NCBI GenBank assembly: GCA_017616775.1 | Contig: JAFZXM010000016.1 | Location: forward strand, 1-64,000 | DNA: 64,000 bases | Reading direction: 5' to 3' | DNA from: Bacteroidales bacterium | GTDB lineage: Bacteria > Bacteroidota > Bacteroidia > Bacteroidales > WCHB1-69 | Part shown: in pieces, positions 32,507-40,805 of the stretch | Position numbering within the stretch: the stretch's first letter is position 1 | Layout: the number at the start of each line of letters is the position of its first letter | Made by a program: the position numbers and the translations under genes | Notes under the pieces: model-generated | What the model saw: the letters and a program-made list of their open reading frames with translations, nothing else | Database searches by the model: none | Told to the model about the DNA's origin: nothing

Positions 32507-33937
32507 TTATTCCGCATATTCTATCTCCCGCCTGACGGCGCCGGTCTGTCTGCCGTCGCGCCAGGTTTCGCGGCGGATCCAGTTGTCCCGTTCGTCGTAA
32601 GTGTAGCGGATGGAGAGCGAGTGCGTCTCTTCCGATCCGTCCGTCCAGCTGACTTCTGACAGCTGCCCATGGTCGTCGTAAGCGAACTGGAGATGCCTAT
32701 ATGTTCCGTTAATAAGTATACCTCCCTCCGAAAGCTTGTAAAAATCTTTTGGAAAAACGATTTTTCCTATCAATGCCTTTATTTCAACCAGTCTTCCTGT
32801 TTGGTCATAGTGTAAGGTACATTTGGATTTAATCCCACTTATTTTGCGCAGGCAATAGCCAGTCAGACGTCCTGCGGTGTCGAAAGTGTAGTCTCCTTCA
32901 GAATAAGGAAAAGTGGTCTTTTCCCACTGGTGAGGATTACACTCAAGTTCATTGCACGTTGTCAGTCGTTTGCTGAAAAAAGGGACTATACAGGAATCAG
33001 GATGTTCGTATAAGGCGGCATATTCCGATATGTCACCGCCCGTTTTCACTTCACACCAGGTGACACGCACTGTCAATGAACCGTCAGGTTGGGGTTCATA
33101 GTGAAGCTGATTTAAATTTCCCAATGACTTGCCTGCCTGTTCTTGCACCTTTGCAATGCAACCGTTGGAATCATACAGATAGGCATATTTGCCTTCGTTA
33201 TAAGTCACATATTTATCGTTTGTGGCGCAAACAAGCCGTCCCAAAGTGTCGTAGGCGCACTTAATGCGTTCATCCCAGCATATGTCAAGATTGCACCAGC
33301 AATGATATGCATCAATAAGCTTACCATGGTTATTATACTTAAAATGCAATGAATCTTGATAATCAGGTTTTTCTGAATCGTGATTGTAGGAGACCAACTG
33401 TCCGTCCTTATACTGCCATCTGAATTCATCATGCTGCTCTTTCATCTTTTTTTTGGGGCGAACGTTTGGAGTGATTTTCTCATATAATCTGCTGTTTCTG
33501 CGAAGCTTTCGGTGTAGTTTGACATGATTTCTGTAAAATAAGTAATAGCAGTTCAAAACTTGTTCTTCATCAATCATCTGCAATTCGCCTTCCTGTGAAT
33601 AGGTGAATTGTGTGGTTTTGCTTTGCAGAATATCATATATTTTTATTTTCTTTTCGGTATAACCATCAAAATAAGCATATTTTCTGACGGTATCGGGTAT
33701 CTCATAGATGGTGTGCACACGGTGCACAGGTCCGTGGAACACTTCGGGCTCGTCCATCTCCGGCCAAGATCTGATACTCGTTTGCGATAATTCCTTTTTC
33801 ATGAGGGAGCGGGCGGTGGGGTGGGTCAGTTGGTCCAACGTCGGGGCGAGCTGCTCCGGGGTGGTGAGCCGCTGCGCGTGCAGCGCCAATAGTGGCAATA
33901 ATAGAAAAACAACTGTAACCGCAACTATTTTTTTCAT
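32507..33937 (-). CDS. Exported YD/RHS-like repeat protein with mosaic base composition
   Basis: About 476 residues from ATG 33937, with a clear signal peptide (MKKIVAVTVVFLLLPLLALHAQ). The body has at least seven YD-type repeats: FKYNNHGKLIDAYH, AYDTLGRLVCAT, YLYDSNGCIAKV, YTFDTAGRLTGYC, LHYDQTGRLVEI, FAYDDHGQLSEV and YTYDERDNWIRRE. It is short for an RHS protein and has no visible toxin tip. Both ends are strikingly GC-rich (by count 72 percent for 32521-32580 and 68 percent for 33841-33900), while 32701-32760 is 35 percent. The function is unknown; a cell-surface or secreted role is likely. Confidence 0.8.
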   Translation of the reverse strand: MKKIVAVTVVFLLLPLLALHAQRLTTPEQLAPTLDQLTHPTARSLMKKELSQTSIRSWPEMDEPEVFHGPVHRVHTIYEIPDTVRKYAYFDGYTEKKIKIYDILQSKTTQFTYSQEGELQMIDEEQVLNCYYLFYRNHVKLHRKLRRNSRLYEKITPNVRPKKKMKEQHDEFRWQYKDGQLVSYNHDSEKPDYQDSLHFKYNNHGKLIDAYHCWCNLDICWDERIKCAYDTLGRLVCATNDKYVTYNEGKYAYLYDSNGCIAKVQEQAGKSLGNLNQLHYEPQPDGSLTVRVTWCEVKTGGDISEYAALYEHPDSCIVPFFSKRLTTCNELECNPHQWEKTTFPYSEGDYTFDTAGRLTGYCLRKISGIKSKCTLHYDQTGRLVEIKALIGKIVFPKDFYKLSEGGILINGTYRHLQFAYDDHGQLSEVSWTDGSEETHSLSIRYTYDERDNWIRRETWRDGRQTGAVRREIEYAE

Positions 33938-33969
33938 ATATCCCAAACTTTCACTCTATTTTCATTTTG

Positions 33970-33977
33970 CAAAAATA
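33970..33977 (-). promoter_or_regulatory. -7 promoter element for the YD-repeat gene
   Basis: The minus strand reads TATTTTTG, a full match, 32 nt before the ATG at 33937. Confidence 0.6.
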
Positions 33978-34079
33978 TAAAAAAAAATCGTACAAACCAA
34001 TGTTTTGATGGAATAAAACGATTGGCATTTTTACAAAGAGGATTAGTTTTCCTAACGGATAAATTTTACACCCAACTTG

Positions 34080-34355
34080 TTATCGCCTGTAAAATCTACT
34101 ATAATAAAAATAAAGGAACAAGTCAAAGCCGACTATACAAATGTTAAAAACATACAGAAACGTCACCCAGTCGGCATTGCCGGTAAGTTTATGCACTATT
34201 CCCAAAACATATCCCATAATGATAATAATCATAAACACGGGACTTTTTCCTGCAACCACTTTTGTTTTTAACGCTTTTACTATGGAAAAAGGCCAACTGC
34301 ATGCAAAACATAGCAACATCAACATTTCGCATATAGAACTGATAGTATTCATCAA
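34080..34355 (-). CDS. Small three-helix membrane protein, SemiSWEET/PQ-loop-like
   Basis: This 91-residue protein has three membrane segments (about 5-22, 38-57, 63-85). The first ends with CSWPFSIVKALKTKVVAGKS, which has the layout of the PQ-loop (here SWPFS in place of PQ) followed by a basic turn, and the last is aromatic-rich. That matches the half-transporter layout of SemiSWEET-type proteins, although the classic PQ is missing. It is the third gene of the OmpA-thioesterase operon, 3 nt after the thioesterase stop. The substrate is unknown. Confidence 0.65.
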   Translation of the reverse strand: MMNTISSICEMLMLLCFACSWPFSIVKALKTKVVAGKSPVFMIIIIMGYVLGIVHKLTGNADWVTFLYVFNICIVGFDLFLYFYYSRFYRR

Positions 34356-34358
34356 ATT

Positions 34359-34736
34359 TTATTTTTTAAATTTAGACATGAACCGCTCGTTGTCAACAAT
34401 ATAACGGACATGTTCGGCACAACCCGCTTTCACTTCCCCTTCATACACTTCTATTTGAAAAGTCAGTTTACGGTCTTCAACTGCTACCAATTTAGACACA
34501 CAATGCAAATGTGCACCTATGGGAGATGCTTTAAGATGTTCTAATTTTACAGCAGCCCCAACGGTGCCACACCCTTCCGGCAAATAAGGTTCTACACTTT
34601 TATATGCCACACTTTCCATCCATGCCAGCATGGCAGGAGTGGCAAATACCGGCAACAAACCCGAGCCATAACAAGCGGCCGTATGCTTGTCGCATACTGT
34701 CAAATCTTCTTCTAAACTTATTCCTTGCTGAAGCAT
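34359..34736 (-). CDS. Hotdog-fold thioesterase (FlK-like)
   Basis: This 125-residue protein has YGSGLLPVFATPAMLAWMESVAYKSVEPYLPEG followed by TVGAAVKLEHLKASPIGAHL. These are the two hallmark blocks of the small hotdog thioesterases related to fluoroacetyl-CoA thioesterase. The active-site Glu/Thr/His trio of FlK corresponds here to Glu in MESVA and His in KLEHLKA (family knowledge). It probably hydrolyses an acyl-CoA. The start is 6 nt after the OmpA lipoprotein stop. Confidence 0.85.
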   Translation of the reverse strand: MLQQGISLEEDLTVCDKHTAACYGSGLLPVFATPAMLAWMESVAYKSVEPYLPEGCGTVGAAVKLEHLKASPIGAHLHCVSKLVAVEDRKLTFQIEVYEGEVKAGCAEHVRYIVDNERFMSKFKK

Positions 34737-34742
34737 AAACTT

Positions 34743-35726
34743 TTATTGCAAAATATCAAACAAAGCATCCAAATTGGGGGTGAGGATAATTTCCGTTCTT
34801 CTGTTTTTGGCTCTACCCTCTTTGGTATCTGTCATATCCAAAGGCACATATTCACCTCTTCCCGATGCGGTCAAACGTTGCGGGTTGATATCTTTTCCGA
34901 ATTTCAAGATGGTTTTCACTATGGTGGTGGCACGCATCACACTCAAATCCCAGTTGTCACGGATTTGTGCGGCTGTGGCGGGAGAAAACGGCACATTGTC
35001 GGTATGACCTTCCACCGTTACATTAATAGTGGTATCGGCTTCCAACACTTTTGCCAATTCCTGCAAGGCAGCTTCCCCTCTTGCATCAATGGTGAACTTA
35101 CCGCTTGCAAACAATAATTTTTCATCCATGGACACATATACCTTGCCGTTCTTTTCCGTTACTGCCAATCCGCTGCCTTCAAAACCTTTGAGTGCCTGCT
35201 TGATTTTATTTTTCAATGCCTGCACGTCGGCATCCTTCTTGTCCAAAATGGCTTGCAATTCGGTCAATTTGGCCTGTTGTTCCGCCAGAGCCTTGGTTTT
35301 GGCTTCCAAATCATCGGAAAGCGATTTCAACTCTTTTTCTTTTGCATCCAAATCGGACTGTGCCTGCTGCAAACGAAGCAACATTTGTTCTGCTTCCTTT
35401 TGATTGCCGGCACTCATATTCTTATATGAGGTGTTCAATTCATTATAACCTTTTTGCAAGCGGCCCACACTGCTTGACAATTCCCTGTTCAATCTGCCCA
35501 TATTGGCGGTATCGCTTCTCAAAGCCGCCACTTGCGATTCCAACACCGCTTTGGCAGCAGCCAACTCTATGTTTTTATTCTTTAAGTCCAAATTCTCCGT
35601 AGTCAACTTGGATTTTTCCGAGGTACAATTTTTTAAATCGTTAGCACACTCTGTGTATTTTTGTTTGGTGACACAACTTGCAAACACTAACGATACCAAT
35701 GCCGACAATAACAATATTTTTTTCAT
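34743..35726 (-). CDS. OmpA-family peptidoglycan-binding lipoprotein with coiled coil
   Basis: This 327-residue protein has a lipoprotein signal ending VFASC (Cys at about 18). A long coiled coil (about 30-185, heptad-like K/E/L/Q runs such as QSDLDAKEKELKSLSDDLEAKTKALAEQQ) leads to a C-terminal OmpA domain. The OmpA part has KLLFASGKFTIDARGEAALQELAKVL and the VEGHTDNVPF...NWDLSVMRATTIVKTI...LTASGRGEYVP...KNRRTEI signature that grips diaminopimelate. It ties the outer membrane to the cell wall. It is the first gene of a three-gene unit. Confidence 0.94.
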   Translation of the reverse strand: MKKILLLSALVSLVFASCVTKQKYTECANDLKNCTSEKSKLTTENLDLKNKNIELAAAKAVLESQVAALRSDTANMGRLNRELSSSVGRLQKGYNELNTSYKNMSAGNQKEAEQMLLRLQQAQSDLDAKEKELKSLSDDLEAKTKALAEQQAKLTELQAILDKKDADVQALKNKIKQALKGFEGSGLAVTEKNGKVYVSMDEKLLFASGKFTIDARGEAALQELAKVLEADTTINVTVEGHTDNVPFSPATAAQIRDNWDLSVMRATTIVKTILKFGKDINPQRLTASGRGEYVPLDMTDTKEGRAKNRRTEIILTPNLDALFDILQ

Positions 35727-35901
35727 TTTATCTTATTAAATATGTTTAAGTATTTCGCAAAGAAATCATTTTTTTACACATTAAAAAACAACAAAAGACA
35801 ATAATTATGAACATTTTATTTTTCAAAACATCTTTCTTTTTTCTTCCTTGTTCTACAAAAATTCATGGGGTTTGCCATGCGAAGAATTCATTTTTTTTAC
35901 C

Positions 35902-35909
35902 TATCTTTG
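35902..35909 (+). promoter_or_regulatory. -7 promoter element for the BASS transporter gene
   Basis: TATCTTTG, a full match, 24 nt before the ATG at 35934. Confidence 0.6.
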
Positions 35910-35933
35910 CAGTTCATTTTTTAATTTTGTAAA

Positions 35934-36830
35934 ATGCAGACAATAAAGAACTTAATACTTCCGGTCGCCATTATTCTGGGGTTCTTCTTTCACGAATTCT
36001 TTGCCAAATTGGGAAATATTGTTCCTTATTTGATTTTCTGCATGTTGTTTATCACCTATTGTGATTTACATTTAAAAAATATCCGCATAGGCAAATTTCA
36101 TATTTCCATGTTGCTGTTTCAAATCATTACCGGTATGGCCCTCTATTTTTCCATACAGGCTTTCAATTTGCCCTTGGCACATGGATTAATGGTAACAGCA
36201 TTGGTACCTACGGCTACCGCCGCTGTGGTTGTGGCCAACATGTTGGGAGCAAGCATCAGCACTATGACCATCTATACCCTTATTTGCAATGTTGCCATGG
36301 CAATTATCTGCCCCATTGTTTTCTCCTTTGTCGGCAATGTGGACGGCAGTTTAGGCTTGGTTATGCTTGTGGTTTTCCGAAAAGTTTTTCCGCTTTTGAT
36401 GCTACCGCTGCTATTAGCATTATTGCTTCAACGAATTTTCCCGCAAGCGGCACATAAAATTGTTGAACACAAATACATTTCCTTTTATATTTGGTCGGTT
36501 TCGCTCACTATTGTCATCGGCAGAACCATCCACGACATTTTCATTCAAAACGAATCACAATATTCCCTATTCATTATCATGACTATAGCAGCATTGCTAT
36601 TATGTATTTTGCAATTTGCCGTTGGCAAATATATAGGAAAACGTCATGGAGATATAGTAGCCGGCGGGCAAGCGGTAGGTCAGAAAAACACAGTATTGGC
36701 CATTTGGATGGCACAAACATTCCTTTCACCGATGTCATCATTAGTGCCTGCCATGTATATTATATGGCAAAATCTTTACAACAGCTATCAAATTTGGCAG
36801 AAAAATAAAAAGGAAAAAACGACTAAATAG
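35934..36830 (+). CDS. Bile acid:sodium symporter (BASS) family transporter
   Basis: This 298-residue protein has about nine to ten membrane segments. LPLAHGLMVTALVPTATAAVVVANMLGASISTMTIYTL corresponds to the first crossover region of BASS proteins, and GGQAVGQKNTVLAIWMAQTFLSPMSSLVPAMYIIWQNLYNS to the C-terminal one. Family members carry organic anions such as pantoate, 2-oxo acids or bile acids with Na+. The last 8 nt overlap the 3' end of the convergent sigma-factor gene. The substrate is unknown. Confidence 0.85.
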   Translation: MQTIKNLILPVAIILGFFFHEFFAKLGNIVPYLIFCMLFITYCDLHLKNIRIGKFHISMLLFQIITGMALYFSIQAFNLPLAHGLMVTALVPTATAAVVVANMLGASISTMTIYTLICNVAMAIICPIVFSFVGNVDGSLGLVMLVVFRKVFPLLMLPLLLALLLQRIFPQAAHKIVEHKYISFYIWSVSLTIVIGRTIHDIFIQNESQYSLFIIMTIAALLLCILQFAVGKYIGKRHGDIVAGGQAVGQKNTVLAIWMAQTFLSPMSSLVPAMYIIWQNLYNSYQIWQKNKKEKTTK

Positions 36831-37428
36831 TGTTTTTTGTCATGATGGTATGCAACATTTCTTTGGCACGGAACAGTTTTGCTTTCACAGTACCCAAAGG
36901 AAGATTCAATGTTTGAGCTATTTCTTCATACGACATATCTTCATAATATCGCAATTCTATTAATTCCCGATAATGCGGTTTCAACTGATTGACAAAATCC
37001 CGTATCTGCTCATTTTTTTCTTTAAAGAAAAGATGCTCTTCCGGATTTAACCTGTCATCGTTAATTTCAAATACATAACTACTGTCTTCATCCTCTCCGT
37101 GACGGTCTATGGTAAATAGATGCAACTTCTTTTTACGCAAAAAATCCACACAATTATTAGACGCTATTTTAAACAACCATGTGCTAAAAGCATAGTCATC
37201 GGTATATTGATGCAAATTCTTAAAAGCTTTGTCAAAAGCTTCTATGGTTAGATCTTCTGCATCATAGGGGTCGTTAACCATTTTATACATCAGCATGTAC
37301 AACGAATCTCTATAATTATGCAACAATTCGGTATATGCCCTTTGGCTTCCGGTATCTATGGCCGCCCTAACTAAAGCGTAATCTCTTTTGGCTTTAGGTG
37401 TCAGTGTTTCATTGCATCTCAATTCCAT
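36823..37428 (-). CDS. ECF-family RNA polymerase sigma factor
   Basis: This 201-residue protein has sigma region 2 with DPYDAEDLTIEAFDKAFKNLHQYTDDYAFSTWLFKIASNNCVDFLRKKK (about 56-102). Region 4 has HYRELIELRYYEDMSYEEIAQTLNLPLGTVKAKLFRAKEML (about 155-195, a helix-turn-helix). A short acidic linker (GEDEDSSYVFEINDD) lies between. No anti-sigma gene is adjacent. Instead its start overlaps the upstream glycosyltransferase gene by 10 nt, so the two are co-transcribed. Confidence 0.95.
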   Translation of the reverse strand: MELRCNETLTPKAKRDYALVRAAIDTGSQRAYTELLHNYRDSLYMLMYKMVNDPYDAEDLTIEAFDKAFKNLHQYTDDYAFSTWLFKIASNNCVDFLRKKKLHLFTIDRHGEDEDSSYVFEINDDRLNPEEHLFFKEKNEQIRDFVNQLKPHYRELIELRYYEDMSYEEIAQTLNLPLGTVKAKLFRAKEMLHTIMTKNTI

Positions 37429-38573
37429 CTTGTTTGTTTTTTAATTAACAATTTTAATTGCAACAAGGGCATTAATAATACAAAGCATATATCCAACAAC
37501 GGGATATAGGGGTTTAAGTGTGTTTCTTGTAACTTTTTACCCGATTGTGCAAATATGATAAACTGGGATAAAATTTTGATCAAATAAATACCAATTAAAA
37601 CAACAAAAGCTTCTAATGTATGTTTACACAAAAATAAAGCCAAAATGAAACTAAAATAGAATAAAAAATTACTCATCCAATATACACCGAGCGTAAACTT
37701 GTTGTTTTTTCGGTAATATTTGCTTGCGCTAAGGTGTCTGCTTTTTTGTATCAACCACTGAGAAAACTTGAAATTTCGCTGCACCGATATGGTATGAGCC
37801 TCCGGTGCGTACATATACGTTGTGTTGGATTTGTTGGCTATAGAATTTACAAATAAATCATCATCGCCGGATATAGACTTATATGCCGACAAATAACCGT
37901 AAGATTCCAAATATAAATTTTTCTCATACATTAAATTACGGCCCACTCCCATATAAGGTTCTCCTTTAATGGCGAACGAAAAATACTGTATGGCGGTATG
38001 AAGGGTGTCAAAACGTATTAATTTGTCTAAAAAACCGGCCTTTTGTTCATATGCTCCATATCCCAGCACTATAGACTTGCCATTCTTATGTTCCGATACC
38101 ATACTGCGTATCCATTGATTGGTGCGAGGCATACAGTCGGCATCGGTGAGCAACACCAAATCGTATTGAGCAGAGCGTATGCCTACTGCCAAAGCCAATT
38201 GTTTACCGGTTTCGGAGCCCATATTGGTGGAGATATGCACTAAATGCAAATTCGCATATCGGGTCATTAGCGGAGTTAAAGCTTCATTAATACCGTCATC
38301 GGAATTGTCGTCCACTACCACCACCTCGAACACAGGATAGTCTTGTTCCATTATCAACGGCAAAAAACGGCGTAAAAATCGCACTTCATTTTTGGCACAT
38401 ATTACTATAGAAACAGGTTCCTGTTCTTTATCGGACAATTGTACGGCGCGTTTTTGAAAGGCAAAACGAGAAAAAACACACCATAAAAAATACAATTGTA
38501 CCACCAAACATAGCACTAACAAAACAAAGCAATAGCTATTGATGTCAACAATAAAATGTTCTGTAGTAAACAT
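37419..38573 (-). CDS. Membrane-bound family 2 glycosyltransferase
   Basis: This 384-residue protein has an N-terminal membrane helix (about 10-35), a GT-A domain and C-terminal helices (about 300-380). GT-A motifs are VSIVICAKNEVRFLRRFLPLIMEQDYPVFEVVVVDDNSDDGI, the DXD motif LLTDADCMP (about 141-149) and the acceptor or base region SISGDDDLFVNSI. QRNFKFSQWLIQKSRH replaces the QXXRW motif of processive enzymes with a QxxRH-like form. It likely transfers a sugar to a lipid-linked or surface glycan. It is the upstream gene of the sigma-factor pair. Confidence 0.9.
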   Translation of the reverse strand: MFTTEHFIVDINSYCFVLLVLCLVVQLYFLWCVFSRFAFQKRAVQLSDKEQEPVSIVICAKNEVRFLRRFLPLIMEQDYPVFEVVVVDDNSDDGINEALTPLMTRYANLHLVHISTNMGSETGKQLALAVGIRSAQYDLVLLTDADCMPRTNQWIRSMVSEHKNGKSIVLGYGAYEQKAGFLDKLIRFDTLHTAIQYFSFAIKGEPYMGVGRNLMYEKNLYLESYGYLSAYKSISGDDDLFVNSIANKSNTTYMYAPEAHTISVQRNFKFSQWLIQKSRHLSASKYYRKNNKFTLGVYWMSNFLFYFSFILALFLCKHTLEAFVVLIGIYLIKILSQFIIFAQSGKKLQETHLNPYIPLLDICFVLLMPLLQLKLLIKKQTRWN

Positions 38574-38650
38574 TTTCTACAACAAATAAAATAAATAAAA
38601 TATGTTAATAAGTTAATGACAAAAATAGGCTGTGTTTGGAAATAAATATG

Positions 38651-38658
38651 TATTTTTG
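38651..38658 (+). promoter_or_regulatory. -7 promoter element for the tgt operon
   Basis: TATTTTTG, a full match, 18 nt before ATG 38677. It lies inside the longer frame beginning at 38632 and so supports the later start. Confidence 0.6.
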
Positions 38659-38676
38659 CCAAAATTTACTAACAAA

Positions 38677-39807
38677 ATGAAGTTTATAATTACCCAAACC
38701 GATAGTAAAAGCTCTGCCCGATGCGGAGAACTCCATACTGACAGCGGTTTAATCCACACTCCCATATTCATGCCTGTGGGCACGGTAGGGTCGGTAAAGG
38801 GTGTGCATATTAAAGATTTGAAAGAACATATCGGTGCAGAAATCATCTTGGGTAATACCTATCATTTATATCTCAGGCCCGGCATGCAGGTAATAGCTGA
38901 AGCTCAAGGGCTGCATCATTTTAATGGATGGGCCAAACCCATATTGACAGATAGCGGCGGTTTTCAGGTGTTTTCTCTTAACGACAGGAGGAAAATCACC
39001 GAAAAAGGGGTAAAATTTTCTTCCCACATAGACGGTTCCGTGCATGAATTCACTCCCGAAAATGTAATGGACATACAACGCACCATAGGTTCAGACATCA
39101 TGATGGCTTTTGACGAATGCACCCCCTATCCTGCCACCAAAGAGTATGCTACCGAATCCATGCGACGAACACACCGATGGTTGCAACGGTGTATCACACA
39201 ATATAACAACACCCTTCCGCTATACGGGCGATATCAATCCTTATTCCCGATAGTTCAAGGCAGTGTATTTACCGACCTCAGACAAGAATCGGCAGAATTT
39301 GTCGCCACCCAAAATTTAGACGGCAATGCCATAGGAGGAGTATCCGTCGGGGAACCCACCGAAATGATGTATGAAATCACCTCTCTTTGCTGTAACATAT
39401 TGCCTAAGGACAAACCTCGCTACCTAATGGGGGTCGGCACCCCTGCCAACATATTGGAATGCATATCTTTAGGCGTTGACATGTTCGATTGTGTGATGCC
39501 TACCCGCAACGGCCGCAATGCGGTACTTTTCACCCGCAACGGAATCATGAATATGCGTAACGAAAAATGGAAACATGACTTTTCTCCCATTGACGCAGAA
39601 AGTGAATTGTTTGCTGACAAAGAATATTCCAAAGCCTATTTAAGACATCTGTTTATTAACGGAGAAATGCTCGGCTCCATGATAGGCAGCCTGCATAATC
39701 TGCATTTTTATTTATGGTTGGTAAAAGAAGCCCGCAAACATATTATCGCCGGTGATTTTGCATCATGGAAAAACGAAATGATTCCTAAAGTATCTCAAAG
39801 ATTGTAA
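38677..39807 (+). CDS. tgt: tRNA-guanine transglycosylase without the zinc cysteines
   Basis: This 376-residue enzyme swaps guanine-34 for preQ1 in tRNAs during queuosine synthesis. Core motifs are intact: LGNTYHLYLRPG, ILTDSGGFQVFSL, GSDIMMAFDEC, GNAIGGVSVGEP, LMGVGTP and GVDMFDCVMPTRNGRN with the nucleophile region. The zinc site of E. coli Tgt is CxCxxC plus His. Aligned on the flanking PID..EYSKAYLRHL, the three cysteine positions here are Ser309, Leu311 and Asp314, while the histidine (His340 in SLHNLH) remains. The start at 38677 is chosen over 38632 because of the promoter position. It is the first gene of a chain with GSCFA, lpxD and two envelope genes. Confidence 0.95.
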   Translation: MKFIITQTDSKSSARCGELHTDSGLIHTPIFMPVGTVGSVKGVHIKDLKEHIGAEIILGNTYHLYLRPGMQVIAEAQGLHHFNGWAKPILTDSGGFQVFSLNDRRKITEKGVKFSSHIDGSVHEFTPENVMDIQRTIGSDIMMAFDECTPYPATKEYATESMRRTHRWLQRCITQYNNTLPLYGRYQSLFPIVQGSVFTDLRQESAEFVATQNLDGNAIGGVSVGEPTEMMYEITSLCCNILPKDKPRYLMGVGTPANILECISLGVDMFDCVMPTRNGRNAVLFTRNGIMNMRNEKWKHDFSPIDAESELFADKEYSKAYLRHLFINGEMLGSMIGSLHNLHFYLWLVKEARKHIIAGDFASWKNEMIPKVSQRL

Positions 39808-39819
39808 AAAAATATAAAC

Positions 39820-40803
39820 GTGAATTTTAGAACAGAAATAAAGGACCTTCATTCCGCATGGAAAATTCAACACCAAGACAAATTGGTGCTGATAGGCTCT
39901 TGTTTTGCCGAAAATATAGGCAATAAACTTTCCATGGCCAAATTCACCGCTTTGACCAATCCTTTCGGCATTTTATTCAATCCTCTATCGGTATGTCAAT
40001 GTATACAGGATATTGTAAATAATAAAATGCTCGGCCTTTCCGATTTGGAATTCGGCAATAACGAATGGTTTGCCTATAGCCACCACAGCTCATTTAACCA
40101 TAGTGATGCCGAAAGGTGTTTGAAACAAATTAACGGCAACACCGCACATTGCCGTTCCGTATTGTCAGAATCACAATATCTTATACTCACCTTCGGGTCG
40201 GCCTATGCCTATCGGCACAAACAAAAAAACATAATTGTCGGCAATTGCCATAAAACCGAAAACAAGCTGTTTGACCGCATATTATTATCCACAGACGATA
40301 TCACAGCACACACCTTGTCCGCCCTTGCCGCCCTTAGGAATATCAACCCTGATATAAAAATTATTCTTACCATAAGTCCCATACGCTATATCAAATACCG
40401 CCTTACCGAAAACTCGCTCAGTAAGGCACATTTGCTATGCGCCATAGAAAACATATGCCGAAAGATGGATAATGTTGAATATTTTCCGTCTTTTGAAATC
40501 ATGATGGACGATTTGAGAGATTACCGGTTTTACAACAGCGATATGATACACCCGTCCGATATGGCAATAGAATATATATGGCAAAAATTCTGCGAATGCT
40601 ATTTTTCATCCGCCACTATGGAAACAGCACAAAAAGCCAACGATATATATTTATCGAAACAGCATGTTATCAAAAGCAACAGCACCGCGGAAATTCAAAA
40701 ATTCGGGCAAGCGCAATTACAAAAAATACAACAACTAAGCGCCTTGTGCCCGTGGATGGATTTCACGGAAGAACGCACCTATTTTGAATCATTATTACAA
40801 TAA
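39820..40803 (+). CDS. GSCFA-domain protein
   Basis: This 327-residue protein starts with GTG at 39820, 12 nt after the tgt stop. The defining [13 protein letters not shown] motif is near residues 25-37, followed by [24 protein letters not shown] and a C-terminal [21 protein letters not shown] proteins resemble SGNH/GDSL-like hydrolases: Ser in GSC, and Asp/His in the HPS..A block. They are common in Bacteroidota, but the reaction is not established. It is directly followed, 2 nt later, by lpxD. Confidence 0.88.
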   Translation: MNFRTEIKDLHSAWKIQHQDKLVLIGSCFAENIGNKLSMAKFTALTNPFGILFNPLSVCQCIQDIVNNKMLGLSDLEFGNNEWFAYSHHSSFNHSDAERCLKQINGNTAHCRSVLSESQYLILTFGSAYAYRHKQKNIIVGNCHKTENKLFDRILLSTDDITAHTLSALAALRNINPDIKIILTISPIRYIKYRLTENSLSKAHLLCAIENICRKMDNVEYFPSFEIMMDDLRDYRFYNSDMIHPSDMAIEYIWQKFCECYFSSATMETAQKANDIYLSKQHVIKSNSTAEIQKFGQAQLQKIQQLSALCPWMDFTEERTYFESLLQ

Positions 40804-40805
40804 TC

